Shown: in pieces, positions 43,110 to 53,189 of the stretch
Layout: each line of letters begins with the position of its first letter
Numbering within the stretch: position 1 is the stretch's first letter
Source of the DNA: Periplaneta americana
Lineage: Eukaryota; Arthropoda; Insecta; Blattodea; Blattidae
NCBI RefSeq assembly: GCF_040183065.1
Contig: NC_091127.1
Span: 104,702,834 to 104,766,833, forward strand
Direction of reading: 5' to 3'
DNA length: 64,000 bases
The notes under the pieces: generated by a model
What the model saw: the letters and a program-made list of their open reading frames with translations, nothing else
Databases searched by the model: none
Told to the model about the DNA's origin: nothing
Made by a program: the position numbers and the translations under genes

Positions 43110-44340
43110 TCCGTACCTCGGCACGGCTATCCCTGATGAACTCAGCTTATAATCCCCAAACCTATCTTCCCCTTCACTCCCGAACTTCACGTCACAGCGT
43201 AACCGTCTGTTTAGTTTACATTCCTATGTTTGTATTACGATGCAAACAATTCCAAACCTTGATTCACAGTATGGCATTTGGATTTTTCCGAATAACCTTC
43301 AAACTAGTGATAATCTGACACATGTTTATATGACATTTTATGCTCTAATTGGTTTGTAGAAGTGATTCCTAAAGTGTGGGTCGTTAGTCATGAATCATCC
43401 TGTATAGTAGTCTTATGAAAGGAGAACTACTGAAGGAAGCTAGACTGAAAATTCTTTCGTCCTAAAAATTATTGCTTTTGGTCGAATGTGATAGCAAGTA
43501 TGATAACCACTCGACTTCCGAAGAATAGAATGGTATGATTTCCTATGCCAGTGAAATTGTGTAAACGCTTGCAGTATAAGCTGCAGTAGTTCTAAAAAAC
43601 CTATCCCAACACCGTCATAAAATTTATTTGGATATTTCGATTCTACAACGTTGAAATCTATTCGGCTAACGCTTCACAATGTATTGCATATTTTTAGAGC
43701 TGAAAACTGGAGGAAAGAAATACTTTAGAACACTAACGCATTCGACGTGAAACTTTTGAGATGCAAGGATATTATTGATTGGAGTAATCCATGCTCAAGT
43801 ATCCGACTCAGAGGATCGGAGTTTGTGAAGCTTGAAAACAAAGATTTTTATCAACTCTTTCCTCGGCTCCCATATCGATAAAATATTGTCGACAGGCGTC
43901 TCTGTGAGAGACATGAACTTCTTCATCGCTGACTCACCGTTTTTCTTTACTTCGAGGAAGATAAAACGAAACGAAACAAGCTTTCAGGCGACCAGTTGAG
44001 CAAGATAGGAGACTATCAGTTAAGTGAGCCCATAGTTAGCTCACAGAAGAAAACAGAGCTTATTATTGTTTTCATTTCGTGACTTTGCGGTGACGAAAGT
44101 GGACCAAGAGGAAGATTTTATTCGTTAAGAAGAACATCAAGGGACCGAAAAATCGCCTCTTCGTATTAACGAAGTTTGTCTTGTCCGAATTCTGATCGAG
44201 TTTTGTTACAATGAATCCACTATCACTCTTCACTTCAAAACATGGTTTGTAGTTAGTAATAATGAATTTCGAATTACATACTTGTAAAACTTTCTGAATA
44301 CTGTATTACAAGAACATATTATCAATACTTACGACTTACA
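43110..44340. other. No gene recognised
   Basis: The segment near 44150-44200 (CTTCGTATTAACGAAG and AATTCTGATCGAG) resembles Tigger-type ends, but no bounded element is visible. Confidence 0.35.
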
Positions 44341-44343
44341 AGC

Positions 44344-44922
44344 AAACATTCTGATGGGGGTATATAAAAGAGTTAAATTTTTTTCTTCCACCATGTTAAT
44401 AATATCAAAAGAAGTGCTTGTGCAAATTTGGCCACTCGACCACAATTACGAGGTCTTCCAGAAAGTGATTTTCCCTGGGGCTGTTTACAGAAAAAAGCAC
44501 AAATGCATGGGAAGATTTATTGAAACAGATACAGCAACATATCCCTCACTGGAATTGAGACATTTGTCACACCATCGAATCAATTTTTGTATCCTTGTAT
44601 CGTAGAAGTCAGCCGACTGGGATCGGAACCAGCATTTAACAGCTGTCTGCACCTCTCTGTCGATCCTATATGACAAATGTCTCGATTCCGGTGGGGAATA
44701 TGTTGAAGAATGGCTCAACAATTACTGTGTCTGTTTCAATAAAATTTTCCCAATAAAATTGTGTTTTATTTCTGTTAACGACCCTGGCGAACTAATTTTA
44801 CGACCCTCAGAATTGCGGTCGAGTGGCCAAAATTTGTATAAACACTTCTTTTGACATTATTAACATCGTGAAAGAAAAAAAATAACTTTTTTATCTGTCC
44901 CCATCAGAATGTTCATTTATTA
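44344..44922. mobile_element. Palindromic mariner remnant: two 3' ends in inverted orientation
   Basis: The outer ends ACATTCTGATGGGGG and its reverse complement TCCCCATCAGAATGTT bound two arms of about 220 bp sharing the TTGGCCACTCGACC / GGTCGAGTGGCCAA and TGTTTCAATAAA segments. Each arm ends in the C-terminal codons of a mariner transposase reading outward, so the two 3' halves are joined tail to tail through about 110 bp of unique coding sequence. Confidence 0.75.
44560..44721 (-). pseudogene. mariner transposase C-terminus
   Basis: On the minus strand this reads IDREVQTAVKCWFRSQSADF, YDTRIQKLIRWCDKCLNSSE, GYV and then into the arm. It corresponds to the last 40 residues of SETMAR/irritans-type mariner transposases (EVQ-AV--W---Q---FY--GIQKLV-RYDKCLN--G-YVEK). 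On the opposite strand, the right-hand arm (about 44668-44745) encodes DKCLDSGGEYVEEWLNNY, a second and better copy of the same C-terminus. The catalytic DD34D core is absent from both. Inactive. Confidence 0.75.
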
Positions 44923-45062
44923 GAGAAATGTCTGTATTTGACCTCTTTCTATCTTTTCCTTGGTTGGTCCAAGTTCCTCTTCCAGATATATGGTTATCCA
45001 GTTTATAAAAGTTATCACTTTTATTACCGCAATGAATTAAATTGAAATCACTTCTAACTCAC

Positions 45063-45332
45063 TTATATTTTCCTGATATTGTTAAAGCAATCGAGAACTT
45101 CAGATTCCACTTGTTCATATTTTGCTGCACGAATTCGCTTAATTTTTCCCGATGAAGAACCTGAAGCTGCAGCAGCGCCAGTTTTATCTTTGTTTTTTAT
45201 TATGGTCGAAATGGTAAATTTTGGAATTTGAAAATGTTTTGCAATTTGAGTTTTTATCATAGTACCGTGGGACACTTCATTCAAAATGTTAAGTTTAGTT
45301 TTGATATCTATAGATTTTTTTCCTTCGTTCAC
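45063..45332 (-). pseudogene. Tigger/pogo-type transposase N-terminal DNA-binding domain
   Basis: The 89-codon minus-strand frame starts MNEGKKSIDIKTKLNILNEV, then SHGTMIKTQIAKHFQIPKFT, ISTIIKNKDKTGAAA, a serine/glycine linker, IKRIRAAKYEQVESEVLDCF. It is the first psq/CENP-B N-type helix-turn-helix (basic start, I--K--IL-EV--G--K--IAK-F-IP-STISTIIKNKDKI) and the beginning of the second (KYEQVE--VL-CF, the CENP-B HTH). The normal protein would continue into a second HTH and a DDE core of several hundred residues, but the frame stops after FNNIRKI. The 5' flank continues to a Tigger-like terminus at about 46082-46107. Domestication cannot be excluded, but the truncation argues for a dead fragment. 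Confidence 0.7.
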
Positions 45333-46107
45333 CTCATGTTATTGCTTGTATTGAAATGTTAATCCGAACACTGACCGTGAGAAACTAACAGTTAAATCAC
45401 TATAGCACTCAATGACACCTCTCGAGATAGAACACACAGAGACATAAACTACTACTCTGTATAGGTACCGTGGAAAATACAGCAGTACAGCCAGTACCAG
45501 CATTTTTGCGCGTGTCCTTCAGTAAAAGGCCAATCAGTGAGCACTTGTTGCCAGTGCAGCGCTGAAAACGGCACCACCCAACATGTCATGTCAGCAATAT
45601 GCCAATCTGCACTCGTACTTTGCATTTCTTGGGTTCTTGAGTGCACTGTCCAATCAGTGGCATCTGTTGCCACTTATGCTGAGAGTGGTACCACCTCCTA
45701 AACAGGTATGACGTCAGCAATCTGTCAATCACAGTTGTCAGCTTTCTCGCTCACAGAGTGTGGCAAAGATAAGATACTTCGCTCTGAACGTTCCTATTAC
45801 TTATTCCAAGCGCCAGAAATGGTGCCTTTCGTTATATATATTATGCGTGTTGTAATCAATATCTCGAAGGACATTTGATGTCTTTACTATGAGAGCGAGC
45901 GAAGAGAATTCCCATACAATAAACTGTAAAGACTGTATAATGTAAAAGTTGTCTTTTGTTCGTATTAAAGAAGAGGACAAAAATTCGTATTAACCGAATA
46001 TAAATCCATTAAAGTCACTGTATTTGAGCCGGGACTGGGAAAATTGTTTATATTATGGAGGTGTTTGTCTTAACCTAGTTCATATTAACGAGGATTTACT
46101 GTACTTC
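45333..46107 (-). mobile_element. 5' untranslated part and terminus of the Tigger-like element
   Basis: The right end, read inward, is ACAGTAAATCCTCGTTAATA, a typical Tigger terminal repeat. It lies 775 bp upstream of the transposase start. An inner (GTTAATACGAATTT-like) repeat of the same motif occurs near 45978-46000. No left terminus was found, so the element is 3'-truncated. Confidence 0.55.
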
Positions 46108-46233
46108 GATTTTTTTTTTTTTTTTCATTTTTATCTTACCTTTCCTCAGTTACTGTCATATCATCTGTCAATCCACCCACCCATCTCTGCATTCTTTCAT
46201 TCCTGAATCTAGTTTCTCTTTAGTAGAATAGTC

Positions 46234-46480
46234 TGCCGCTCTGGAGTAACGGTTGGCATGCCTATCCGTGAAACGAGCGGGTCCAGGTTCAAATCCTTTT
46301 TGGGACAAGTTATCTTGTTGAAGTTTTTCCGGGGTTTTCCCTCAACCCATCAAGAGAAAATGTTGGGTAACTTTCGACTCTGGACCCTGCACTCAGTTCG
46401 ATAGCATTATGACCTTCATCACAGATGCTAGATAACCATAGAAGTTGATAAAGCGTCGTAAAATAACCAATTAAAACTAT
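46234..46480 (+). mobile_element. tRNA-derived SINE, family D 3' part with a distinct head
   Basis: The head reads CGCTCTGGAGTAACGGTTGG and the B box CCAGGTTCAAATCC. The shared linker GGGGTTTTCCCTCAACCC, AATGTTGGGTAACTTTCG and the 3' end AAAGCGTCGTAAAATAACCA follow. Decayed B box (G lost). Confidence 0.75.
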
Positions 46481-47054
46481 TCTTAATAATTACTAGCTAT
46501 GGTATTTTAAGAATTTAAATCAACCTCAGAACTAATCCCCAAACTGGAGGACCGATAGTTCGGCTTACTTATATCTTGTGTGGTAGTTTGGCTGAGCTAC
46601 ATTTCCAGGAAGTGAGTAGGCTACGTACCAATTTTAGTCGCATCGTATTACAGGCGTGGGCCGCTTTGGCATTATTCTCATTCTCGACCACTAAACTGGA
46701 AATATCCATGGCTATAAATAATCTAAAAGCATGACGCATTAGCTAATGGAAGGAATGTGTACAGACGAGTCCTTGTACTACAATGACGAATTCCATTACT
46801 GAGATTCAAAATAACAGAGGTAAGAAATGGTACTCATGTTCTATACTGAACATTCTCCAAAGTACCGTACATAGCCTATATTTCTATGTCGATTGTAGTC
46901 GTGTCAGCCGGAATAGATTTCTGATGGCAGATTTTCTGTTTTAGTGAAATATAGGCATACTGGAGATGCAATTTCACGAATTTCCTTTTTGGCTATTTTC
47001 AGTGCGCCCTTCATACTCAAACAGATTTTTTAATAGAATTCTTTGGGTTTATCT
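46481..47054. other. No gene recognised
   Basis: Unique-looking flank of the next hAT element. Confidence 0.4.
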
Positions 47055-47355
47055 CTTTAGAGCAGCGGTGACCAAAGCGGGTGTCGTTATTACATTGTGT
47101 AATCACAAACATTCAAACGGGTACGAAGAGTTTCCTGTACATTGCTGTGTGTTTCATTCACGTACTGGAGTCAAGTAGTGGCGGTATCATGTCGCTCTAC
47201 AAACTCTGTCTCTACAAGCAGTAAGAGGTGGTTTCGTAAAGAATGAGGAGAACTTTTTTGTTGTTCTGTCGGACAAAATTTAATATGTTTACTTTGTTGC
47301 ACGGTTGAGTTAGGAGTATATAGAAACATTAATTGCCACGCTGAAGAATTTATTA

Positions 47356-47356
<1 letters not shown>

Positions 47357-47401
<45 letters not shown>
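47357..47401. repeat. (ATT)n microsatellite
   Basis: About 15 ATT units inside the hAT element. Confidence 0.95.
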
Positions 47402-47639
47402 ACTGACCACTAAGTATGTGTTTCTATAATTCTTCTGTACGTGCATGAATATTGATATTTTTAGATCTTCCCCCTAGAAGGATAAAATTATTAGGTTTTA
47501 TCTCAGTTTTAATCTTCTTAATCTTTAGATGAGGGTAACTATTTATTAGTTATTAATTTAATAATAATATTGTAGAAAAACTGATTCAGTGTTATGTGCC
47601 AACGAAATATTAAACGCCAGGAATTGACATGTCTTAAAT

Positions 47640-48003
47640 CATAGCCAGGAAGAGAAAGATGAGATAAATAAATGTAAGGAAGTCAGCTACCTAATGGGGT
47701 TGGAAATATCTCGTGCTCTAAAGCCCTTTAATACAACAGAATTTCTCAAAAGAGTAATGATTAAAACAGCTGAAATAACTTGTCCATAAGAACTATTTCA
47801 TTTTGAAAAACTACGAATTTCTCGACCAAGTATCGAGAGAAGAATTTAGAAAATTTCTGATTATATTCAAGAGGAGGTTTTAAAAAAAGAAGCAAGAAAA
47901 ATCGTATATTATTCACTGGCTCTTGGTGACAGTAGTGACATTGCTGATACAGCAAAGCTTGAGATTTTTATCTGCGGGATTGATCAAGATGTTAATATAG
48001 GAA
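47640..48003 (+). pseudogene. hAT transposase fragment (GTF2IRD2/ZBED-related)
   Basis: The plus strand reads, with frame changes, ASYLMGLEISRALKPFNTTE, FLKRVMIKTAEITCP, a stop, ELFHFEKLRISRPSIERRI, a stop, KISDYIQEEVLKKEARKIVY, YSLALGDSSDIADTAKLEIF and ICGIDQDVNI. It matches the N-terminal half of the RNase H-like fold of GTF2IRD2-type hAT transposases. The pattern is KPF--GEFVKECL, then CP----FE-ISLSRRTV-RRI--IS, then LALDEStDvsdtaqLaiFiRG. The catalytic Asp of LALDESTD is changed (LALGDSSD). The remainder is absent because of the nested element. A degenerate upstream stretch around 47200-47330 may hold the zinc-finger part. Confidence 0.75.
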
Positions 48004-48597
48004 CCACCACTGGTTGTAGTTTTCATGCCAAGTACCTTTCCTCCGTCTCCTTACTTCACAGGCTGTCTGTCGTATGTAGGGGAGCCGAGGGCAAAGTGGA
48101 AGGGGAGGGCAAAGTGGAAAATCGTTGTTATGCTCTTACAACAATAGAGAGCAGCACTATTCAGTATAATATTCAAAGCTTATGGTAGTATGTATGTTTC
48201 TACTTAGCCGCACAGCGCTAGTATCGCTGTACATGGTGGAATTGTGATTACAATGAAACGAGCTGCAAGAAATTATTTGTTTATGGTAAGTAATCTGTAG
48301 GCATCGCCATATGTATATAACATCTGATTTTATTATTAATGTTTAAAGCACAGTTACAAGTGTTGGGAAGAAGCTGTGATGGCTATTTTTTTTTCTTCTA
48401 AAAATTCATTTGGCAAGATACATCCACATCTAACCTGCAATTTACGTGGAGGGCAAAGTGGAAACTGAAAGAGTGAACTTTCCACTTTGCCCATGTAGTT
48501 TGGAATTCACTCATAGAGTCTGGATTTCCTTCTAATATGCAATTGCAAGATAGTTAATGCATTTGGCTTATAGTTTACGTTTTTTTCCTGTTCTACG

Positions 48598-48855
48598 GAG
48601 GAGGGATCCGAAGGCTTACAATGCTGCCTGAGGCTTATTGTGCTCACCACTCCTATTCTGTGAATGATTGGGTTGCCGAACGGCCGTATTGTACAAGTAC
48701 AGCACACTGCACCATGAACTAAACCCGGGATATGGTATCAATAATGATGATATCATTGATATGTGAATTAATGATGGCGAAATGAGTCTGAGGTCCAACG
48801 CCGAAAGTTACCCAGCAATCCTGCTTCAATTGGTGCTCCGAGTCTGGCTGGATCA
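48598..48855 (-). mobile_element. SINE fragment (same family as 59118-59447)
   Basis: In reverse complement this shares GGTAACTTTCGGCGTTGGAC, CATTTCGCCATCATTAATTC and AATCATTCACAGAATAGGAG with 59118-59447. The tRNA head is missing, so it is 5'-truncated. It sits in the pogo-like element upstream of the transposase remnant and replaces the transposase N-terminal part. Confidence 0.7.
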
Positions 48856-48859
48856 AATG

Positions 48860-49228
48860 CAGATAATTTTTTGCAGAAATTGGCAGACCTAACAAAGAAA
48901 AGCCAGTGTTGTTGGTTCTTGACGATCATACTTCTCACCAGTCATTTCAAGCTCTTGAATTCGCTCAGAAATTGGGATCATAATCTTGTCGGTTCCTTCA
49001 CACACAACACACAAGTTGCAGCCTGTCGATGTTGCAGTTCACAAGCCATTCAAGACGCATTTTGAGGTTGCAGTAGACAAATTCCAGAAGAGCTATCCAG
49101 GAAGACACATCGGTGAATATAATGTGGCAAGTCTGATCCGTGAAGACTTTGAGAAATCGTTCGTGCTTCCGAATATCACTAGCGGATTCTCAAGGACTGA
49201 AATTTTTCCATATGGACGCAACATATGA
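48860..49228 (+). pseudogene. pogo-like transposase, C-terminal part of the DDE domain
   Basis: Across two plus-strand frames the sequence reads SNADNFLQKLADLTKKS, then VLDDHTSHQSFQALEFAQK-like residues, then after a frameshift SVPSHTTHKLQPVDVAVHKP, FKTHFEVAVDKFQKSYPGRH, IGEYNVASLIREDFEKSFVL and PNITSGFSRTEIFPYGRNI. This is the last third of the DDE_1 domain of jerky/pogo/Tigger-type transposases. The pattern is LD-H-SH-S---L-FA---GI-L---PPHTSHKLQPLDV-VFGPFK, then A----SGF--TGI-PFNR--F. The second catalytic Asp region and the HT-HKLQP signature are visible, the frame is broken and the N-terminal domains are absent. Orientation agrees with the element. Confidence 0.8.
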
Positions 49229-50040
49229 AGATGATTTTGCTCCATCTTCTGTCCATTATTGCCAGTACAGCCTAGTAGTTACATTGCGAAGATAGGTCTC
49301 CCAATGAAGCAGGAGAATACACAGATAGATGCTTAAAGTGTGGAACATCGAATGCGCAGCCTCATATGACACCAGAAGATATTGCTCCACTTCCCAAAGT
49401 AAGCCTAGGCGTACTGCTTCAGACTGGTGAAACAAACCGAAAACGACGTTGTCAGAAAATTGAAATACTGACATTTCCATTTAAGAAGGCAGTCCGCGAG
49501 AGGCAGATGGGAAACCTGGCGGCAAAGGAGTGAAAACGAAGGCCGGTAAGACGATGCCGCCAGTACACTAAACCACACGCCTAGGTAGCAAGATGTTTTC
49601 TGTTTGGGCTGTGGAGAGCAATATTCTGACCCACCATCGGAAGACTAGATCATGTGTTGTAAATGCAAAGACTGGACTCATCAACTTTGTGCTGATATTA
49701 ATCTCCAGACTATGTAGGCTAGCCTATGTGACAACTGCAGTGCTTGAAAATGTTTTAAATATGAACAATTATTTTATGTTTTACGTATCTTAAACAATAT
49801 TTTCATTTATATAATGTGTTATGTAATTTCCACTTTGTCCTCTCCGAGTTTCCACTATGCCCTCTTGGTGAGGGTAAAGTGGAAAATTAAAGGGTCCTCT
49901 TATTTTTCTAATTACTTTGTTGTCTTCATTCATTATAAGATTATTTTTGTGTTTAAATGTTGACAGATGTATAACGTTTAGTTTGTGTACAAAAACTTTG
50001 TGATACAACTAAACACAAAGACAGGATTATATGATATCAA
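49229..50040. other. 3' region of the pogo-like element
   Basis: Mostly non-coding; frames at 49256-49480 (minus) and 49593-49793 (plus) show no domain. The segment near 49600-49740 may encode the tail of the transposase (WTHQLC-D-like), but it is too degraded to call. Confidence 0.4.
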
Positions 50041-50127
50041 AATCCATTCCACTTTGCCCTATCCTCCCCTAATCACTGCAGTTCGAGTTTTGGTCACCGC
50101 TGCTTTAGAGACAGTTTACAGGACATT

Positions 50128-50391
50128 TTTTTTTATTTTATTTGGTTATTTAACGACGCTGTATCAACTACTGGGTTATTTAGCGTCGATGAGATTGGTG
50201 ATAGCGAGATGATATTTGGCGAGATGAGACCGAGGATTCGCCATAGATTACCTTGCATTCACATTACGATTGGGGAAAACCTCGGAAAAAACCCAACCAG
50301 GTAATCAGCCCAAGCGGGGATCGAACCCGCGCCCGAACGCAACTTCAGACCGGCAGACAAGCGCCTTAACCGACTGAGCCACGCCGGTGGC
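50128..50391 (-). mobile_element. tRNA-derived SINE, family D, 13-bp perfect TSD
   Basis: TTTACAGGACATT flanks the insertion (50115-50127 and 50392-50404). On the minus strand the head is GCCACCGGCGTGGCTCAGTC, then GGTTAAGGCGCTTGTC and the B box GCGGGTTCGATCCCCGC, a very well kept leucine/serine-like tRNA promoter. The linker TACCTGGTTGGGTTTTTTCC and the 3' stem-loop GACGCTAAATAACCCAGTAG then AGCGTCGTTAAATAACC follow. Intact boxes and TSD suggest a young insertion, 17 bp outside the hAT end. Confidence 0.9.
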
Positions 50392-50519
50392 TTTACAGGA
50401 CATTCGAGATGTACTACGTGGGTTGGAATAGAACAGCGTGATTCAGGAGAAATAGTGGTTATTTTAGGTGTGATAATATAGAATATTCTGAGTAAAAAAT
50501 CATATAACATTTTCAAGAG

Positions 50520-51250
50520 AAAGCCACTAAATTAGAATTCACACCTGAAAACAGTAATGTGTACTGGACTCATCTAAGAGCCTGTATACGGATAACAACA
50601 GAAGAAACAATATGATACAGAGAAGGTATGCGTATTAAAAAACCTTGAATAACAGGGTAAATGTTGGAGAATATGGGTTGATAGAAAACGAAATCGGAAA
50701 TGAAATAACAGACACACAAGGAATACTGTACACATAGCCGAAGTATGTAGAAGATCTAATATGAAATAGAGACTTAATAGTTCGGGTGACTTAGCTCCTA
50801 GAAGATGAAGTAGCCGAATCAAAAGACGAAAAAGGATCTCTTGTTCTAAGAGAAGAATTTGAGCTAGCGCTTAGGGGAATAAAGAATGGGAAAGCAATAA
50901 AGGTGATGGAATCCCCATTGAATTAGTGAAATGCTTGGGTGAAGATAAGATGGAAATCTATCATTATGCAACAGAATATCTGAGATAGCTGAATGGTCTG
51001 AAGATTTCACGAAGACAGTATTGCTGCCATTACCGAAGAAAAATAACGCTAAGAAATATGATTTCAGGACTATCGGACTGATATCGCACTCGACGAAGAT
51101 TCACCTGCAAATACTGAATTCGTATATTCAAAAATGGAAAAAGAGTTGGAAGAAAAGCTATTTGATTTCAGGAGTTAAAAGGTACGAGAGATGCAACAAA
51201 TGTAAGCATAACAAATTATTTTCTTTGGAACAAATCTCTCAGTAAATGCA
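50520..51250 (+). pseudogene. LINE ORF2 fragment: start of the reverse transcriptase domain
   Basis: Broken plus-strand frames give ENEIGNEITDTQGILYT and DEVAESKDEKGSLVLREEFE, then LALRGIKNGKAIKVME, IELVKCLGEDKMEIYHYATE, LPLPKKNNAKKYDFRTIGLI and SHSTKIHLQILNSYIQKWKK, then FDFRS. This follows the linker and RT motifs 0-2 of a LINE. The pattern is AL-GIKNGKA-G-DGIPIELVKCLGEDKMEI, then LPLPKK-NAKKCSDFRTISLISH-AKI-LKIL, then -EKELEE-QFGFR-GKGTRDA. At least three frameshifts and several stops are present. The catalytic YxDD part is missing; the sequence stops at an (ATT)n tract. Confidence 0.8.
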
Positions 51251-51275
51251 TTCCACTATGAATTCCCGAACAACA

Positions 51276-51350
<75 letters not shown>

Positions 51351-51410
51351 ATTACATGAACAACAGATAAGAATAGTTTTGTATGTAAAGATTACTGTGG
51401 GGACAATCAT
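51205..51410 (+). repeat. Left arm of an inverted duplication (partner 52685-52835)
   Basis: AATTATTTTCTTTGGAACAA then ATCTCTYAGTAARTNCATTC, and GTATGTAAAGATTACTGT, reappear in reverse complement at 52685-52835, with the microsatellite expanded only in this copy. Confidence 0.65.
51277..51350. repeat. (ATT)n microsatellite
   Basis: About 24 ATT units. Confidence 0.95.
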
Positions 51411-52684
51411 AAGTCAACAAGTGAAACTGCTGGCGAGTTTCTTCGTCATTATCCAGGTTTTCCAAAAGGTATGTGTCGTCCTTTTCACAGTCGTCGGGGA
51501 CGGTCTACAGGAACAAAAATGTCCATACAACATAGGGTCAAAACGTGATAGTTTTCTTATTTTATTTGCGTTATACTCCTTATATCGTTAGTAAAATTAC
51601 GAAAACAATTACATCAGTAGGTATATCTAGCAAAGAGTTAATATTAGTTTAAATAAATATTTGTGTGTTCTGTTTCGTTTTCGTAAAATTAAATAAAAAT
51701 TCATGCTTAAATTTGTTAATATTCTGGCGTGAGAGACGTGGCAACGTGTTCAGCAGGCAGTACTCTGCACAGACATAAGTACGAGTCAGCCGAGTTCAAA
51801 CTCCCTGTCCATAGGTCTACTGCCGAGCGGATGACAGTTCGGTACCAGGTATTCGATAAACAACTTATAATGCCATTCACAGTTTAGGAATAGGTCTATC
51901 ATATGTTATTAATTTATGGAGATAATCGTCGTAATTCAAGTGAGACAAGAAGGATGTACTGTCAATATTTTCCTCAAAGAAGGTTACCTAATCGGTGAAC
52001 TTTCGTAGCAGTTTCTCAACTATTAGATACTAGGAGTCTCTTATCCCGTTTCGAAAATCACACAAACAGAAATTTCTTTAAAAATGGTACTTCTTTACGG
52101 AAGCGGGAGAGATTAAAATTTTGCATTTAAAAAAAAGTTCGTGTGATTTTGTGCAGTAAAACATTATTGTTTATATTTTAGACGTACAATAAAAAATGGA
52201 CCAATATTCCCAATATTGTTAAATAAAATGAAAATTTACCATAAAGTTCTATTAATGAGATTGAAAGTTTGTATTCTCTGTTCGTTTTATGTAAACAACG
52301 GTCCGCCCCTGCATTAGAACAGAGCTTCTGTTTTGTACCGGATATGTCTGTATCCGCTTGAGCTGTACCGTGTACTTGTAAACTCCCTCCTCCCCATCCA
52401 GCAACGTTGCCAGACGCCTAATATTGTAAACTTTAATAAATAGTTAAATATTGAAATTGGAAAAAACTGTGAGGACATTATTTCTTCCTTATGACATGAA
52501 CATTCATCAGTTAAAATAATGGCACTTATACTCCTTACACTCTGTAGATTAATGAGAAATTAATGTTATCCAACACAGTCCAAAATCAACATTTTAAGAG
52601 TGATGAAGGAATTCCAGGATGGAGTGAGACATTGTCTTCAAGTAAATGGAACACACTTCGAAAATTTGCAATAGTGCACTGTGC
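51411..52684. other. No gene recognised
   Basis: Loop between the two inverted arms; AT-rich, with a CG-containing patch at about 52300-52420. No domain visible. Confidence 0.35.
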
Positions 52685-52835
52685 AGGTCACAGAGAACAG
52701 TAATCTTTACATGCAAACCTATTCATGTTTACCTGATGGTAATGCAATATAATAATGTTGTGCTGTAACTTAGTTCGTGATAGAATGTACTTACTAAGAG
52801 ATTTGTTCCAAAGAAAATAATTTCTTAGGTGTGTA
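52685..52835 (-). repeat. Right arm of an inverted duplication (partner 51205-51410)
   Basis: Reverse complement of the left arm, without its long (ATT)n tract. Confidence 0.65.
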
Positions 52836-52952
52836 TTCGTGAATTCAAAATAATATACTTTTCCTCATTTCGCAAGTGACTTTTGTGTCACAAGGTATGT
52901 TTTCGGTATCTCTTGGCCTCCCATCTAATCAGATTGTTTGGAACTAAAATAC

Positions 52953-53188
52953 GGTCGACCTGGTTGGCGAGTTGGTATAGCGCTGGCCTTCTATGTCCAA
53001 GGTTGCGGGTTCGATCCCGGGCCAGGTCGATGGCATTTAAGTGTGCTTAAATGCGACAGGCTCATGTCAGTATATTTACTGGCATGTAAAAGAACTCCTG
53101 CGGGACAAAATTCCGGCACATCCGGCGTCGCTGATATAACATCTGCAGTTGCGAGCGTCGTTAAATAAAACATAACATAACATTTTAA
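52953..53188 (+). mobile_element. tRNA-derived SINE, family C
   Basis: The head CGGTCGACCTGGTTGGCGAG then TTGGTATAGCGCTGGCCTTC (A box) and the B box TGCGGGTTCGATCCCGGGCC form a well kept tRNA-like unit whose acceptor-like ends GACCTGG / CCAGGTC pair. The body (ATTTAAGTGTGCTTAAATGC, GTAAAAGAACTCCTGCGGGA) ends in a (ACATA)n tail. It continues past the tRNA part and ends in a pentanucleotide tail, so it is a SINE rather than a tRNA gene. Confidence 0.85.
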
Positions 53189-53189
53189 C

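Larger units (their letters stand above)
48079..50069 (+). mobile_element. pogo-like DNA transposon nested in the hAT, TA target
   Basis: The left end GGGGAGCCGAGGGCAAAGTG and the right end read inward GGGGAGGATAGGGCAAAGTG are inverted repeats, each preceded by TA (48077-48078, 50070-50071). An internal GAGGGCAAAGTGGAAA repeat occurs again at 48103-48119 and near 48450-48465, and its complement is at 49825-49865, so subterminal copies of the motif are present. Confidence 0.85.
47063..50102 (+). mobile_element. hAT transposon, 3.04 kb including a nested pogo-like element, perfect 8-bp TSD
   Basis: CTTTAGAG flanks the element (47055-47062 and 50103-50110). The termini are CAGCGGTGACCAAAGC at the left and, read inward, CAGCGGTGACCAAAAC at the right. 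The interior from 47063 to 48076 is hAT sequence with transposase remains and a microsatellite. A second transposon fills 48079-50069. Confidence 0.9.

Noticed and set aside
52953..53035. Possible real tRNA gene (well-kept A and B boxes)
   Set aside because: The sequence continues into a SINE body with a pentanucleotide tail, and the cloverleaf is imperfect. The same reasoning rejects tRNA calls at 20590-20657, 50320-50391 and 18590-18660.
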